Assembly (NCBI GenBank): GCA_001600495.1
Contig: BCKE01000002.1
Span: forward strand, 326,347-390,346
Length of the DNA stretch: 64,000 nt
Direction: 5' to 3'
DNA from: Pilasporangium apinafurcum
Taxonomy: Eukaryota > Oomycota > Peronosporomycetes > Pythiales > Pythiaceae
Below are positions 33,933-44,397 of this stretch, one piece after another; within the stretch, counting starts at the first letter, position 1; the number at the start of each line of letters is the position of its first letter. The translations under genes and the position numbers were made by a program. The notes beneath the pieces are model-generated. The model saw nothing but the letters and a program-made list of their open reading frames with translations, was not told the DNA's origin and ran no database searches.

Positions 33933-34132
33933 GCTGTAGTTGACAAAAAAGCACGTAATAAAGATGTTTATCCTCCTCTCTACTATCCTTAACACACAAA
34001 ATTCACTATCGAACTCACAAAAAATAAGTTACAGAACAAGAAGAACAGAAGTACAGAGAGTAAATCTCAGATTGTTCGGTTTGAATCCATATCCAGTCGA
34101 GCAATATATTGTCAGCTCTGATAGTCTTTAAC

Positions 34133-35714
34133 TCATAAAGCACCAGCCGTCCACAATACGGTTGAATTTGATCCTACTGTCCCCAAGAGATGTCTCTGAG
34201 GATTCCATTGCAAATCTACGACTGGACCATGATGCCCACATGGAAGTGTATGTACTAGCTCTCCAGTCGCTGATTTGTAGATAAAAACTCGACCATCCTC
34301 GGATCCAGTTGTCACATACGCTCCATCAGCACTGTAGCCGCTTCCTAATTTGATCTCTCCTTGTTGACTCGCTTGATGTTTGGCTAACATATGAAGTAGT
34401 TGGCCTTCGAAGGCATCCAAGTGAAGAAACACGCCTCGATTAGTCGCCACGAGCAACTGGTTGCCATCTGGACTGAACTTGATCTCCTGTGCATGCAGTT
34501 TCTTCTCATTTAAGCTTGGACCCTGCATGTGAGCAAAGTACGGCTCCAGTACTCCGACAATAGACGCATCATAAAGCGAAAACTTGGCAAATGGCCCTTC
34601 TTGGTAATTTCGGGCGTCGTACATGCGAATAAGGTGGTCGTCTGTGTATACCCCAAAGACCACGCCTTCTTGGTCGTAGGATGCGCAGACATGAGATACG
34701 GGCAAGTGGTCAACACGCACAAGTGCCTACACGAAGAAAAAATTGTGTGAGGACCAATTTAAAGCACCATGACGCAGGTAAAGCTTCAATTTGACTTACT
34801 GCTGCATCAGAGTTGCGAATATCCCATAGACGGATCGTGCCATCCAAAGCTGCAGACATGAACTCGTCTGCTGTTGGATGCATCATCAGCGAAGTGACTC
34901 TATAAGAACACAGCTAGCAAATGAGGAACAGGAATTGAATACAATAATGACTACGTGTTGAAGATTCCCGGGGTGTGTAGGTGAACGTACTTGTCGGTAT
35001 GACCAGTGTAGTAACGAAGAAATTTATTGTCGAAAAGTGAATGATAGCGAATGCGATCTAAGAAATGATGGTTCAAAACGAGAGAGGAATACAAGCATTA
35101 GCGAATAGCATACAAATTAACTAGTGAATGCGAGCAACATGATACACTTACGATCGTTTACATCATTTGATGAGGAGAACAGAATGCAATCGGGATGATG
35201 TGTGTACTTGACCAGGTCAACACCATATCGCTTGGTAAAGATCGTCTTGGTAATCCTATCATGCGTAATACAAGCATAGCATCACATTCATTAATACTCA
35301 TGTCGAATTGTACATACTAAAAGTATCCAGCAAGAAATCATCAACTGATGTGTGCAACTCACATTCCACTCAAGCAGTTGACCAGTGAGATCACCCCATC
35401 GCTTCTGCTGGTAACACAAAACTCTCCCTGCTGATGAAAACTCAAGGATGACACTTGTATATCTTGGTCTTCGTCGTCCTACGAATAACATCCAATCAAT
35501 CTGTCGTTATCCACAAGTCAGCAATAATGTCATTGACACATCTGTATGTCGAGTGCCACGATTTTTGGTGTTTCCATAACAGACCAAATCTGTATATCAT
35601 TTCCGCATACAGACACACACACAAGTCACGTATCTATACCTGTGGGCTGAAGCTACGTCCAACGCCGTACTTGCGGATAACGTCGTCAGTCAAAGCTACC
35701 CCTTGGCTGCTCAT
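34133..35714 (-). CDS. WDR82: WDR82/Swd2-like WD40 protein
   Basis: WD-repeat subunit that links COMPASS-type H3K4 methyltransferases and PP1 phosphatase complexes to RNA polymerase II. Six exons: 35714-35640, 35478-35363, 35255-35152, 35057-34991, 34899-34800 and 34726-34133, all in consistent phase, giving 351 residues (human 313). Family marks are KRYGVDLVKYTHHPDCILFSS, IRYHSLFDNKFLRYYTGHTD, TADEFMSAALDGTIRLWD, RMYDARNYQEGPFAKF and GSEDGRVFIYKSATGE. The extra length comes from a loop of about 25 residues after GPFAKF (YDASIVGVLEPYFAHMQG and following) and a slightly longer N-terminus. It shares a divergent promoter with the AP-4 epsilon gene. Confidence 0.88.
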
Positions 35715-36105
35715 ATTCCCAATCCAATTGCACAAGCCACTGTTGTGAAGACAGAAGTTGTGCTTAACATCCGTTAACACCCATCCTTAACTCCATTTAG
35801 ATGACTATAGGACCACTACAAAATCGTTTAACTGGTACTACTGTTACTCTAATATTATTAGGTTTATTATTTGAATTTTAATGGTCCGATAGCAGTTGTT
35901 TCCCTTACGTGGCACGACAGCGCACGAGTGATTGTCATTATATCTTGGGGCATTTTCGCTGTGGCACGTGGAGCAGGAGTTGAAAGGGAGAGAGGAAGAA
36001 TTTATCCTCCTTCCTTCTTGTATCAGCCAAAGCCAGCAAAGAAGAAGCAGACGGTTGATTTTGCGTGTCTGACGTAAGGATAAGAGTATTTCACGCCCAA
36101 CCAAC
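35715..36105. promoter_or_regulatory. Divergent promoter region, WDR82 / AP-4 epsilon
   Basis: A 391-bp gap between the two start codons. Pyrimidine-rich patches and a TATTATTAGGTTTATTATT AT-rich core at 35850-35872 are visible. No conserved motif can be assigned without relatives. Confidence 0.35.
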
Positions 36106-39100
36106 ATGTCGGGCGGACATTTATCGAAAGATTTCTTTGAATTGGTCAAGTCCATCGGTGAAAGCAAATCGAAGCAAGAGGAAGACCGCATCATCATCCA
36201 TGAGGTCGCGCAATTGAAACGCAAACTAAGCGAGGTCACCGCGACAGGGAGCAGCTCAGGATCGCAGGTGAACAAGAAGAAAAAAGAGTTTTTGATTCGC
36301 CTAATGTACGTCGAAATGCTCGGTCATGATGCCTCGTTTGGGTATATCAAGGCTGTCGAAATGACTGCATCAACCAATTTGATGCAGAAACGTGTCGGAT
36401 ACTTGACTTGCAGTCTCGTGTTGTCACCCACACACGAGTTTCGTTTCATGATTATCAATCAGTTACAGCGTGACCTGCAGTCGTCGAACCAACTGGAGGT
36501 GTGCTCGGCATTGATGGCGGTGTGTAAGTTGGTGACAGTTGAGATGATCCCGGCCGTGCAGCCGATGATTTTAGATTTGCTGCGTCATGACGCGGAATTG
36601 GTGCGTAAGAAAGCGGTTATGGCTGTTCATCGATTCCATCAGTTGAATCCGGACTCGGTCGTGGAAACGGGTGATGCTTTGCGTCGCTCATTGTGTGATC
36701 GTGACCCAAGTGTCATGGGCGCGACACTCTGTATCCTGCACGACTTGGCCTTGGTGAACCCAAGTGACTACAAGGACTTGGTGCCGAGTTTTGTGAGTAT
36801 CCTTAAGCAAATCACGGAGCATCGCCTACCGCGAGAGTTTGACTATCACCGCATTCCTGCGCCATGGATCCAGATTCGCTTACTCAAAATTCTCGCACTG
36901 CTCGGTCAGGCTGATCAACCGACTAGTGAAGGTATGTACGAGGTGCTTCATGACGTCATGCGTCGTGCAGATACAGGGATTAATGTCGGGTATGCAATCA
37001 TTTACGAATGTGTGCGCACGGTGACGACCATTTACCCCAATAATACACTGTTGGATGCTGCGGCTGCCAGTATTTCGCGATTTATTAGCAGCGACAATCA
37101 TAATCTCAAATACTTAGGTGTCACAGGATTGGCTGCTATTGTGAAAGGCTATCCTCGTTATGCAGCTGCCCATCAAATGGCTGTCATTGACTGTCTAGAA
37201 GATCCGGATGAGACATTGAAACGCAAGACCTTGGATCTCCTTTACCGCATGACCAACCCTGTCAACGTGGAGTTTATCTCGGACAAGTTGACGCAATTTT
37301 TACGTGAGGCTTCAGATGTCTTTCTTCGAACGGAGTTGGTGTCGAGAATCACACAATGTGCTGAGCGCTATGCGTCGAGCAATGCCTGGTATATTCAAAC
37401 GATGACGAATGTGTTTGAGCTCGGCGGTGATTTAGTGCGCCCAGAAGTTGCTCACAACCTTTTACGTTTAATTGCCGAAGGCAGCGGCGAAGATGAAGAC
37501 CAAGATATGGAGTTGCGTCGTGATGCCGTGGATACGTATTTGGAGCTTTTGGAACGTCCTGTCTTGGCGGATATATTGGTGTGCACGATGGCTTGGGTAC
37601 TTGGTGAATACGGGTACTTGTCGGATGTGATGGAACTGGAAGAAATATGTGAGCGTCTCTGTGAGCTGGTGGATCGTCCGTTTGACCAAGAAGACACCAC
37701 CCGTGGCTATATCTTGACGGCTGTAACAAAAATTACTGCTCAAATGGGACACACGATTGAGGTTGCTGATGCGATGATGCATAAATACAAGACAAGTCGC
37801 AGTACGGATCTCCAACAACGATGCTTTGAGTATTTAGCGATGACGAAGAATCTCGGGCTAATGAGAGAGGTGTTCCCTGAGGATGCAAGTTGTGAAGATA
37901 TTGAGGTTGATCCCAATCTTTCGTTCTTGACAGCTTTCGTAGAGAAAGCTGCTGCTCAAGGTGCTCCTCGATATGATCCACCTGAAGAATCCGATGATGA
38001 GGACGGATACGATGGGCAAGGCAGCCAATCCAACCGACTAAACTTTGAAGCATACAAGAAACCAGAGATCCCATACGCAGTCAAACTTCCAATGGAAGCT
38101 CCTGGTATGCTCTCGAACAAATGGGGTACGCCAGCTCCAAATCAACCCATGCAGGTTAGTGGCCCTAACGCATGGCCAGCTGCTGGAAGCCCAGATGTCG
38201 GCGGGTACAATAACACGAAACGTGGTGCTGTCAAGAACGTGTGGGGACCTACTGGATTGAATAATGGTGGCGAAAGTGTACCACCTGGTCCAGGTGCCTC
38301 ACCGGATCCATACAACCAAGGGCCTCAAGGATATGGAGGAATGGGAGGCATGCCTCCTGCTCAACAACCACCAATACAAAGTGGATACGGTGTTGGATAC
38401 GGTGGACAGCCACAGCCAGATTATGGGCATTCTGGTGGGTATCCCCCCAGCGAGCATTCTCTCCACGACGAGGATGATGATGGTGAAGGTCAAGTTGATG
38501 AAAGACAAATGCTGGCCTCTGCGATTTTTGGTGGTATTCCAGGTGCTCCTACTCCAATGCCAGGTACTCGACGCACATCCTCAACTGTACGTGGTACCCT
38601 AAATTCCAATCGACGTACAAGTGCAGGGCGATCGGCTAATAGACGGATATCTGGTCGTCAGGATCAAATGCCGCAACATGCTGATGATCCTCAGCATGGT
38701 CAGCAACTGCACCCTATGGGCCAAGCCCCTCCTCCAGCGCAGCAACCCAGGGCAGAAGTTGATTTACTAGACTTATTTGATGCACCAGCGCCAGCACCAG
38801 CACCAGCACCAGCACCTCAAGGTGTAGCGTACCAGCAGCCGGCATCAGATCCTTTTGGAATGGGTACACCAATCGTATCAACGCCCGCAGCCCCAGTACC
38901 AGCCCCTGCTCCTGTGGTGATTCCTGGCGCCTCGCTCGACCCGTTTAACATGTCAGGACTGGCGTCGAGTATCAACAGCGGTAAGAACATTTGCTTTGAT
39001 GTGCGAGCGCTTTGTATGCCAATTATTAATGATGATTGCTTCTTGTATGTCTGCTATAGATCTATCGAGAAGTACGAACAGCACGGGAAACATTGGATTT

Positions 39101-39524
39101 CAATATAATGGTCGACAGTTAGAGCCTTGGCAAATTACAACACAAGACTTTGGTGGACGGTGGGGAACCTGTCCGTGTGAAAAGAAAGTCAAAGTGTCGC
39201 CTACCTCTGTTCATGCACTGGATGACTTTATGGGTCGCATGCATCAGTTTTCAGTTCATACTGTGGAAGCCATTACAACCAGTACGTTATTTGCTAGCAT
39301 CCATCTTGTAATACGAAATGTGGGTACGTACTAACTTTTTTTGTTCTATTTCTATGTGTATAGCAAACGAAGCCATCGCTGCCTGTCGATTGATTAACTC
39401 CGAGCACGTAGCGTTGATCCACATCAAGATTCGCACGGCGGGCTTTCTGGATCTGACTGTCCGAACGGCAGATGCGGGTTTTACGGACCAGCTGGTAGAA
39501 GCATTGGCTCAGAAGCTCAAGTAA
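36106..39524 (+). CDS. AP4E1: AP-4 adaptor complex subunit epsilon
   Basis: Large subunit of the AP-4 coat adaptor at the trans-Golgi, which sorts cargo into vesicles. Three exons, 36106-38980, 39060-39281 and 39364-39524, give 1,085 residues (human 1,137). The trunk domain matches epsilon closely: SKDFFELVKSIGESKSKQEE at the N-terminus, FLIRLMYVEMLGHDASFGYI, LREFDYHRIPAPWIQIRLLK-type block, NLKYLGVTGL and VLGEYGYLSD. Residues 640-950 are a Pro/Gly/Gln/Ala-rich hinge with a short (APAP)n run near 38786-38814. It contains EVDLLDLFDAPAP, which resembles a clathrin-box/adaptin hinge motif. The C-terminal exons give a small ear or platform-like domain. Confidence 0.9.
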
Positions 39525-39890
39525 ACGCTTCGACAGGAACACCAAGACAACACAGAACCGAAGGAAAAATCTGCATGATAGCACCGTTCCACTAGAGTGA
39601 TCAGTGCATCGTGTGCTGTAAGTTTCTCATTGCATACATATTTGGCGTTTTTCGTACAATGATCGTTACGGTGGTTTTCTCTATCTGTCCGAGTGTCATG
39701 CGAGAATGCTGTGCGTCTTCTTTTGCACTCCAACTACTTTGTTTTGCTTGTTTACCAGGCCCAATGACCGCGTTCATACAGAAATATACTATTTGGAGAG
39801 CATAACACACTGTGATTGTCACTGAACTAACTCCTTCAACAACAGCAGCATGGATTATTATTCTGACATGTAAGATATGGTATATGTATC

Positions 39891-40045
39891 TCAAGAGATC
39901 ATATGCGTTACTAAAGGACGAGTAACTCAGGGAGGAGCTCCTATTTTGTTGTTCGGGTCCAACTCAACCAATAAAAGATAGTTAAGACTAGACGACCGCG
40001 AAGTAGGCATTTTCGACATCTGGACTCTGAAAACAAGTCTGCTAC
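39891..40045 (-). repeat. Solo 3' tail of the degraded Fanzor family, copy 5
   Basis: Only the non-coding 3' end of the family remains. Reading on the minus strand it contains the CGGTCGTCTAGTCTT segment, the GACCCGAACAACAAAATAGG segment, GAGTTACTCGTCCTTTAGTA and the terminal GCATATGATCTCTTGA. No TnpB-like coding sequence is recognisable next to it. It sits between the AP-4 epsilon stop and the CHZ duplicate. Confidence 0.7.
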
Positions 40046-40331
40046 ATAATGTTCCTCACACACAGACAACGGTAATCACAATCCTCGAGTTCTGCTCTTT
40101 ACATATCATTTCCACCAATCTAAATAGTCCTGACTTGTTGTACTTGAGATCGAGATCAATGTCTGTTCAAGCAGATAAAATGAGTGAGCTCTGGGCATCC
40201 TCAATATGTGGAGCTAGCAACTTGGAGTGCAATCATTTTTTACTGTTTATTATCAAGAGGATATGGCTAACAACAGTGTAATTTTGACTAAAATCACCTT
40301 TAATTTGTAATTCTGTGAGTGTTTGTTGTAA

Positions 40332-41485
40332 ATGCAAAATTCGGGCAAGATGGCGGACATCGAGATCAATGAGCAAGTACTTGAGCATGCGTTGAAGGAA
40401 ATTCTTCCACAGGTGGACGAAGAAATAGTGACGACACGAATGCTGATGGACCATCTATCGGAACACCTTCATGTAGATCCATCGGTATTGTCAGGCTGGA
40501 AACCGACCGTTAGAGAACTGGTGCCAGATTTACTCCGGTCACTTCACCCTGGGACAGAATCAACAGATGCGACAGATAGTGTTGAAGAGGAAGAAGAGGA
40601 GGAGAAGGATGAAGATATGCCACAAGATGGTGAAGGCAAGCGTCAACAGAGTAGAATGAAGAATAGGAAACGTAAGAATGTGATTGCGGATGATAGCGAT
40701 GAGAACGACGACACTGATGAGGGCAATTACGATGAGAGTGAAGAGAAAAAAGAAGATAGTGATTCGGATGTATCGGATGATGATCCGCCACCATCGAAAA
40801 AGAAACGCGCTGTGGTATGTATGATGAACTGTAGATATTTTCTGCAGTATATATTCTTGACTGCGTGACTATTGTATACTCGCAGCAAACTTCTAGATCA
40901 AAGTCTAGCAAACCACGACGAGAGAAGAAGAGCAAAATTTCTCCCACAGCAAATAAGTCAAAGACACAAAAGGAACCTGATCCTCCTGGACTAGCCTCAT
41001 TAAAAGCATTGGCTCACGCAGCAGGGCTCATGGGGTACGTACGTTTGGTTAAGTGGTCAATACTCTCTGTCTTGTTTCTCTAACTATTTTCGTTTCGGTG
41101 TAGACCTCATGTCTACAAGGCATTAAAGAATGTGTCATCAGTAGATGCAGCTGAAGATGTCCTTCGTGAGGTTCTAGACAAGGCCAATATTCACTTTAGT
41201 GGTGCATATCCCAGCAAACAAGACGTCCGTGAAGCAGAAAAGAAAAAAGCTATTGAACGAGAGTTAGATGGGATTGACACGAGTGCGATCATTGAAGGTG
41301 GACGGCGACCACGTCGAGCTGCTGTACAGCGACAACACTTTTCTACCGATCCACTTGATACATATGCTGGAGAAGATGGGTTTAATGCGTCGGATGGTGC
41401 AGAAGAAGACGATGATGGTAACGGAGATGATTATCTCGCTTCCGAAGACGCTGGAGACTCGGATTCCTCTGAAGCTACTTTTTGA
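40332..41485 (+). CDS. HIRIP3-like protein: DEK-C domain plus CHZ motif (copy B)
   Basis: Second copy of the histone-chaperone gene, on the opposite strand 17 kb from copy A. Exons 40332-40814, 40886-41034 and 41104-41485 give 337 residues. All 331 residues from MADIEI onward are identical to copy A, and the introns are also identical. The leader differs: here MQNSGK precedes MADIEI, because the duplicated segment begins at 40347, two bases before the codon boundary of the shared start region. At most one copy can retain the original promoter; the other would depend on new upstream sequence. It lacks any stop or frameshift, so both copies look translatable. Domain content is as described for copy A. 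Confidence 0.82.
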
Positions 41486-42017
41486 GCTCACTAATTTATG
41501 TTCGTTGCTCTGAGATATCGCTGCTACTTTCCATGAGTAACCCATAGTTCCCAAAAGTTCCATACTTCCAGAGGCTCTTGTTTTGTTTTTGAGCTTGAAA
41601 GTAACAAGTTTCATCTGTAAGTATTCCGATCTGTGATGACCACACATTTCAGTTGATATACATATCAAAGTTCGAGTGTACAATATTTGTATGAAAAGTT
41701 GATTGTGTTTTTGTATCAAGTTTTCCAATGGATGAAAGCGATGACGTCAGACATGCATCACAAAATCTCCAAGTGGCTGTCGAACAACCACCATGAAGTC
41801 CTTCTTCCATCTTTTGGGACCTCAAAGATGACGTCCAAGCAAAAAAAGAGTTTCAAGCAAAATGTCAAGAGCGATGCTCACATGGTCTCATTACAAGTTC
41901 AAAATGCTACTGAAGTAGAAGATGGAAAGGACTAGAGGATGTGTGATCGAGTGTGGAGAGCAGTATACAAGAAAGACTTATTTTCAGAGTCTAGGTGTTG
42001 GAGATGTCTATTCCGCA
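40347..42017. repeat. Inverted segmental duplication, copy B (1,671 bp)
   Basis: Reverse complement of 21285-22955 with the same length, carrying the CHZ gene and most of a degraded Fanzor element. Left of 40347 and right of 42017 the sequences of the two loci separate abruptly. On the right, both continue into Fanzor 3' tails that are related but clearly diverged, which fixes the breakpoint inside the element. Confidence 0.85.
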
Positions 42018-42124
42018 GCCATCTAGTCTTGGCTGCCATTTGCTAGTCAAATCGGACCCGAGCAACATAATGGAAGCTCTTCCTTGAGCTGCTCATACTT
42101 TGGTGACGCATACGATCTCTTGAA
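41670..42124 (+). mobile_element. Degraded Fanzor (TnpB-like) element, copy 2
   Basis: Same content as copy 1: the LPSF-G-TSKM segment, a frameshift, SRAMLTWSHYKF, an in-frame stop and IECGEQYTRKT. It lies within the duplicated segment as far as 42017 and then has its own, diverged 3' tail ending GCATACGATCTCTTGA. The tail includes TCGGACCCGAGCAACATAAT, matching other copies. Confidence 0.7.
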
Positions 42125-42222
42125 GTGAAGTGGGTTAGACTATAGTAAATGGATCACTTTTTGAACCGGTTAATTTGTGGTGCTGGTATCCGGTTACAAG
42201 GGATAGGTGTAAATACATAAGT

Positions 42223-42249
42223 ATTATCCGGATGATTGATTATCCGGAT
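42223..42249. promoter_or_regulatory. Paired ATCCGGAT palindromes upstream of RPL17
   Basis: ATTATCCGGAT occurs twice, at 42223-42233 and 42239-42249, each with the 8-base palindrome ATCCGGAT. The pair lies about 135 bp upstream of the RPL17 start codon. Binding-site function is a guess from the symmetry and position. Confidence 0.3.
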
Positions 42250-42381
42250 AGTCTCTGAGCCGCTCAGGTTTGTGAAGCGATTGGTGGTGGGGGCGGTTCG
42301 ACACGGTCGTTGTAAGTAGCCCAGTTTGATTCCTATTTCGCTCACCCAGTTTCCAGAACCCGAACGAGCAAGAAATCAATC

Positions 42382-42957
42382 ATGCCATCCTACAGCCAGG
42401 AACCTGAAGATGCTCAACGTGCCGCCAAGGCCCGCGGCTCGCACTTGCGTGTGCATTTCAAGCACTGCCGTGAAGTCTGCCATGCCATCAAGGGCATGCC
42501 CTTGAGCAAGGCCAAGTCGTTCCTCCAGGCCGTGCTCGAATACAAGCAGGCGGTGCCCTTCACCAAGTTCACTGGTGGTTGCGGTCGCCATGCGCAAGGT
42601 AAGTTGCGTGGTGCTGCAGGTGACAAGTGCAAGTGGCCACAAAAGGCTACCAAGATCATTTTTGACTTGGTCAAGAACGCCGAAGCCAACGCCGAGGTCA
42701 AGGGATTGGACACGGACAACCTGTACATCTCCCACGCGCAGGCTAATGCTGCGATTAAGCAACGCCGACGAACTTACCGTGCCCATGGTCGCATTGGACC
42801 ATACATGGCCAACCCTGCTCACATCGAGTTGATCCTCACCGAAAAGCGTGCCAACGTTGTCAAGGCTGCCGAGGAAAAGAAGGTCGTGAAGGTCTCGCGC
42901 AAGCGTCAAGCTCAGCTCCGCTTGAAATCGGGTGGTGGTGTTCCAGCCGCCAACTAA
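42382..42957 (+). CDS. RPL17: 60S ribosomal protein L17 (uL22)
   Basis: Large-subunit ribosomal protein lining the peptide exit tunnel. Intronless, 191 residues, usual eukaryotic length. The sequence follows the family throughout: ARGSHLRVHFKHCREVCHAI, GMPLSKAKSFLQAV, the FTGGCGRHAQGK loop, WPQKATKIIFDLVKNAEANA and RRRTYRAHGRIGPYM. A basic C-terminal tail follows. GC content and codon choice are visibly higher than in neighbours, as expected of a highly expressed gene. A pyrimidine-rich stretch (TTTCGCTCACCCAGTTTCC) precedes the start. It lies 258 bp after the tail of Fanzor copy 2, so the element sits at the edge of its promoter. Confidence 0.96.
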   Translation: MPSYSQEPEDAQRAAKARGSHLRVHFKHCREVCHAIKGMPLSKAKSFLQAVLEYKQAVPFTKFTGGCGRHAQGKLRGAAGDKCKWPQKATKIIFDLVKNAEANAEVKGLDTDNLYISHAQANAAIKQRRRTYRAHGRIGPYMANPAHIELILTEKRANVVKAAEEKKVVKVSRKRQAQLRLKSGGGVPAAN

Positions 42958-43256
42958 GCTAGTTGGAGAGTGAACGACTACTATCAACTGATTCAGATCG
43001 ACTGTAGATGCGAGGGGCAACGGAAAGTTTGGTAAACTTTGTAATACATCCTTGCAGTGAAATGGGTTCTGCTGATGATTGTGTGCTTGCCACAACAACG
43101 AGAGCGTTTATTTTCGCTGCGTATCCAAGCTTCTTTTTAGCATATATGGGATCTTTATTTGGTGAGTTTAAATATGTTAGCTCAAGCATACAGGTGTACC
43201 TGGCTTTATCAAATGGACCGCGCATATCGTCATGGGTATTCGCTTTGAGGTGCGTG

Positions 43257-43781
43257 TTACTCCTCTGGGGTCATTTCTAATATGGTTTCTTTTGCATTGA
43301 CGATAGTGGATGCAATTTCTCGCTTGTTTGCTACAATCATATCTGCCACAACCGCGTAGCTCTTTGTGATGTTCAAGATTGTTCGCAACAAGTCAATCCA
43401 CACTAACAAGCGATCCAAGGACGGGAAGTGGACCACCCAGACCTGTAACGTCGACGGATCCTGAATCGTCATCCACCATCGCTGCATGCCATTGGCATCG
43501 GTTTCTTCTACGGGCGTCACCAGACTGATATTCTGCATCTGAATTACGCGTCGGTAGTTGCCGTAATGCAGCACATGCCGCACTTGGTCCAATTGCAACA
43601 ATTGTTTCTTCTTTTGCATCTTTGGCAAAAAATACCCAGTCGGTTCCTCTACCAACAACCATTCCGATCCAATAGTCAAGTCATCGCTGTTATTGCCTGA
43701 GATTGTGTCATGGCTGAAGCATCCTGTCTTTTGTAAGCACATGCCGAAGTTATCCCAGAGTCTATCCATGGAAAAGAGCAT
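43257..43781 (-). CDS. PH-like domain protein
   Basis: Single open frame of 174 codons from the ATG at 43781-43779. The frame is open further upstream but has no earlier ATG. Beta-strand-like segments are visible: EWLLVEEPTGYFLPK, QLLQLDQVRHVLHYGN, RRVIQMQNISLVTPV, RWWMTIQDPSTLQVWVVHF. A terminal amphipathic helix (LDRLLVWIDLLRTILNITK) follows. This order, ending in a helix with a central Trp, is the outline of a pleckstrin-homology fold. No specific lipid-binding signature can be assigned. About 40 further residues after the helix are polar and charged. The gene is divergent from MSH6. A PH-like fold is inference from secondary-structure pattern only; orthology is unknown. Confidence 0.5.
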   Translation of the reverse strand: MLFSMDRLWDNFGMCLQKTGCFSHDTISGNNSDDLTIGSEWLLVEEPTGYFLPKMQKKKQLLQLDQVRHVLHYGNYRRVIQMQNISLVTPVEETDANGMQRWWMTIQDPSTLQVWVVHFPSLDRLLVWIDLLRTILNITKSYAVVADMIVANKREIASTIVNAKETILEMTPEE

Positions 43782-44397
43782 CCTTACTTGGACACACCCG
43801 GGTGATAATTGAACCTCGTTTGATATTCGCACTCAAGACGAAGTTGTAGACAATGATACTGGAATGAAAGTATCATCCTTTGCATTCATGTGCACGCAAG
43901 TTGCAGCTTGCATTGATAAACTTAGATGGATAGGATCACATCATCATCAGATAAGATACGCTTATGCGTGTGTGCCATATTTCCGTCATTATACCAGACC
44001 CACATGCGCCAAAAATAGTGTTTCAAATCATGAACACCATCACTTCTAGATAAAAGTCATTCACCACGCACCACAATAAATCAACGAATGCAGTTATGAT
44101 TCAGCATAGCCAGATATTTATTGCATTTTTTTTCCCTTGTAATCTTCAGCATTGAGGTCACGACCGCTGTTGAGACATCACTAAATCTTCTATCCCTCAT
44201 GAGACGTGTGAAAGGCAACCGTAACCTTTCGTGTACATAGTGTACCATATTTATGGTACATAGTACCATAAATATGGTACAATTGTGCTTTTGGCGGGAA
44301 GTAGTTCCACCAACAGTGCGCGCGAAGACCACAACGCGCTTCAACAGCTATCGCAAGAGTGCGGGCGTGAAGATCGAGAGCGTCTGTGCTTACCACG
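43782..44397. promoter_or_regulatory. Divergent intergenic region, PH-like gene / MSH6
   Basis: 616 bp between start codons. The notable element is a 39-bp hairpin at 44242-44280, given separately. Otherwise only short frames are seen. Confidence 0.4.
44242..44280. repeat. 18-bp inverted repeat upstream of MSH6
   Basis: GTACCATATTTATGGTAC (44242-44259) and its exact reverse complement GTACCATAAATATGGTAC (44263-44280) are separated by three bases. Each arm is itself nearly palindromic, so the tract can form a cruciform or serve as paired operator-like sites about 115 bp before the MSH6 start. Confidence 0.8.

Noticed and set aside
34060-34110. tRNA-like GGTTTGAATCC box
   Set aside because: No matching A box, acceptor stem or anticodon arm around it. 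No tRNA or rRNA gene was found elsewhere.
24613-42017. The inverted CHZ duplication and the N-gap palindrome as arms of one large assembly hairpin
   Set aside because: The palindrome centre (24724) is not midway between the two duplicate copies, and the sequences between them do not mirror each other.
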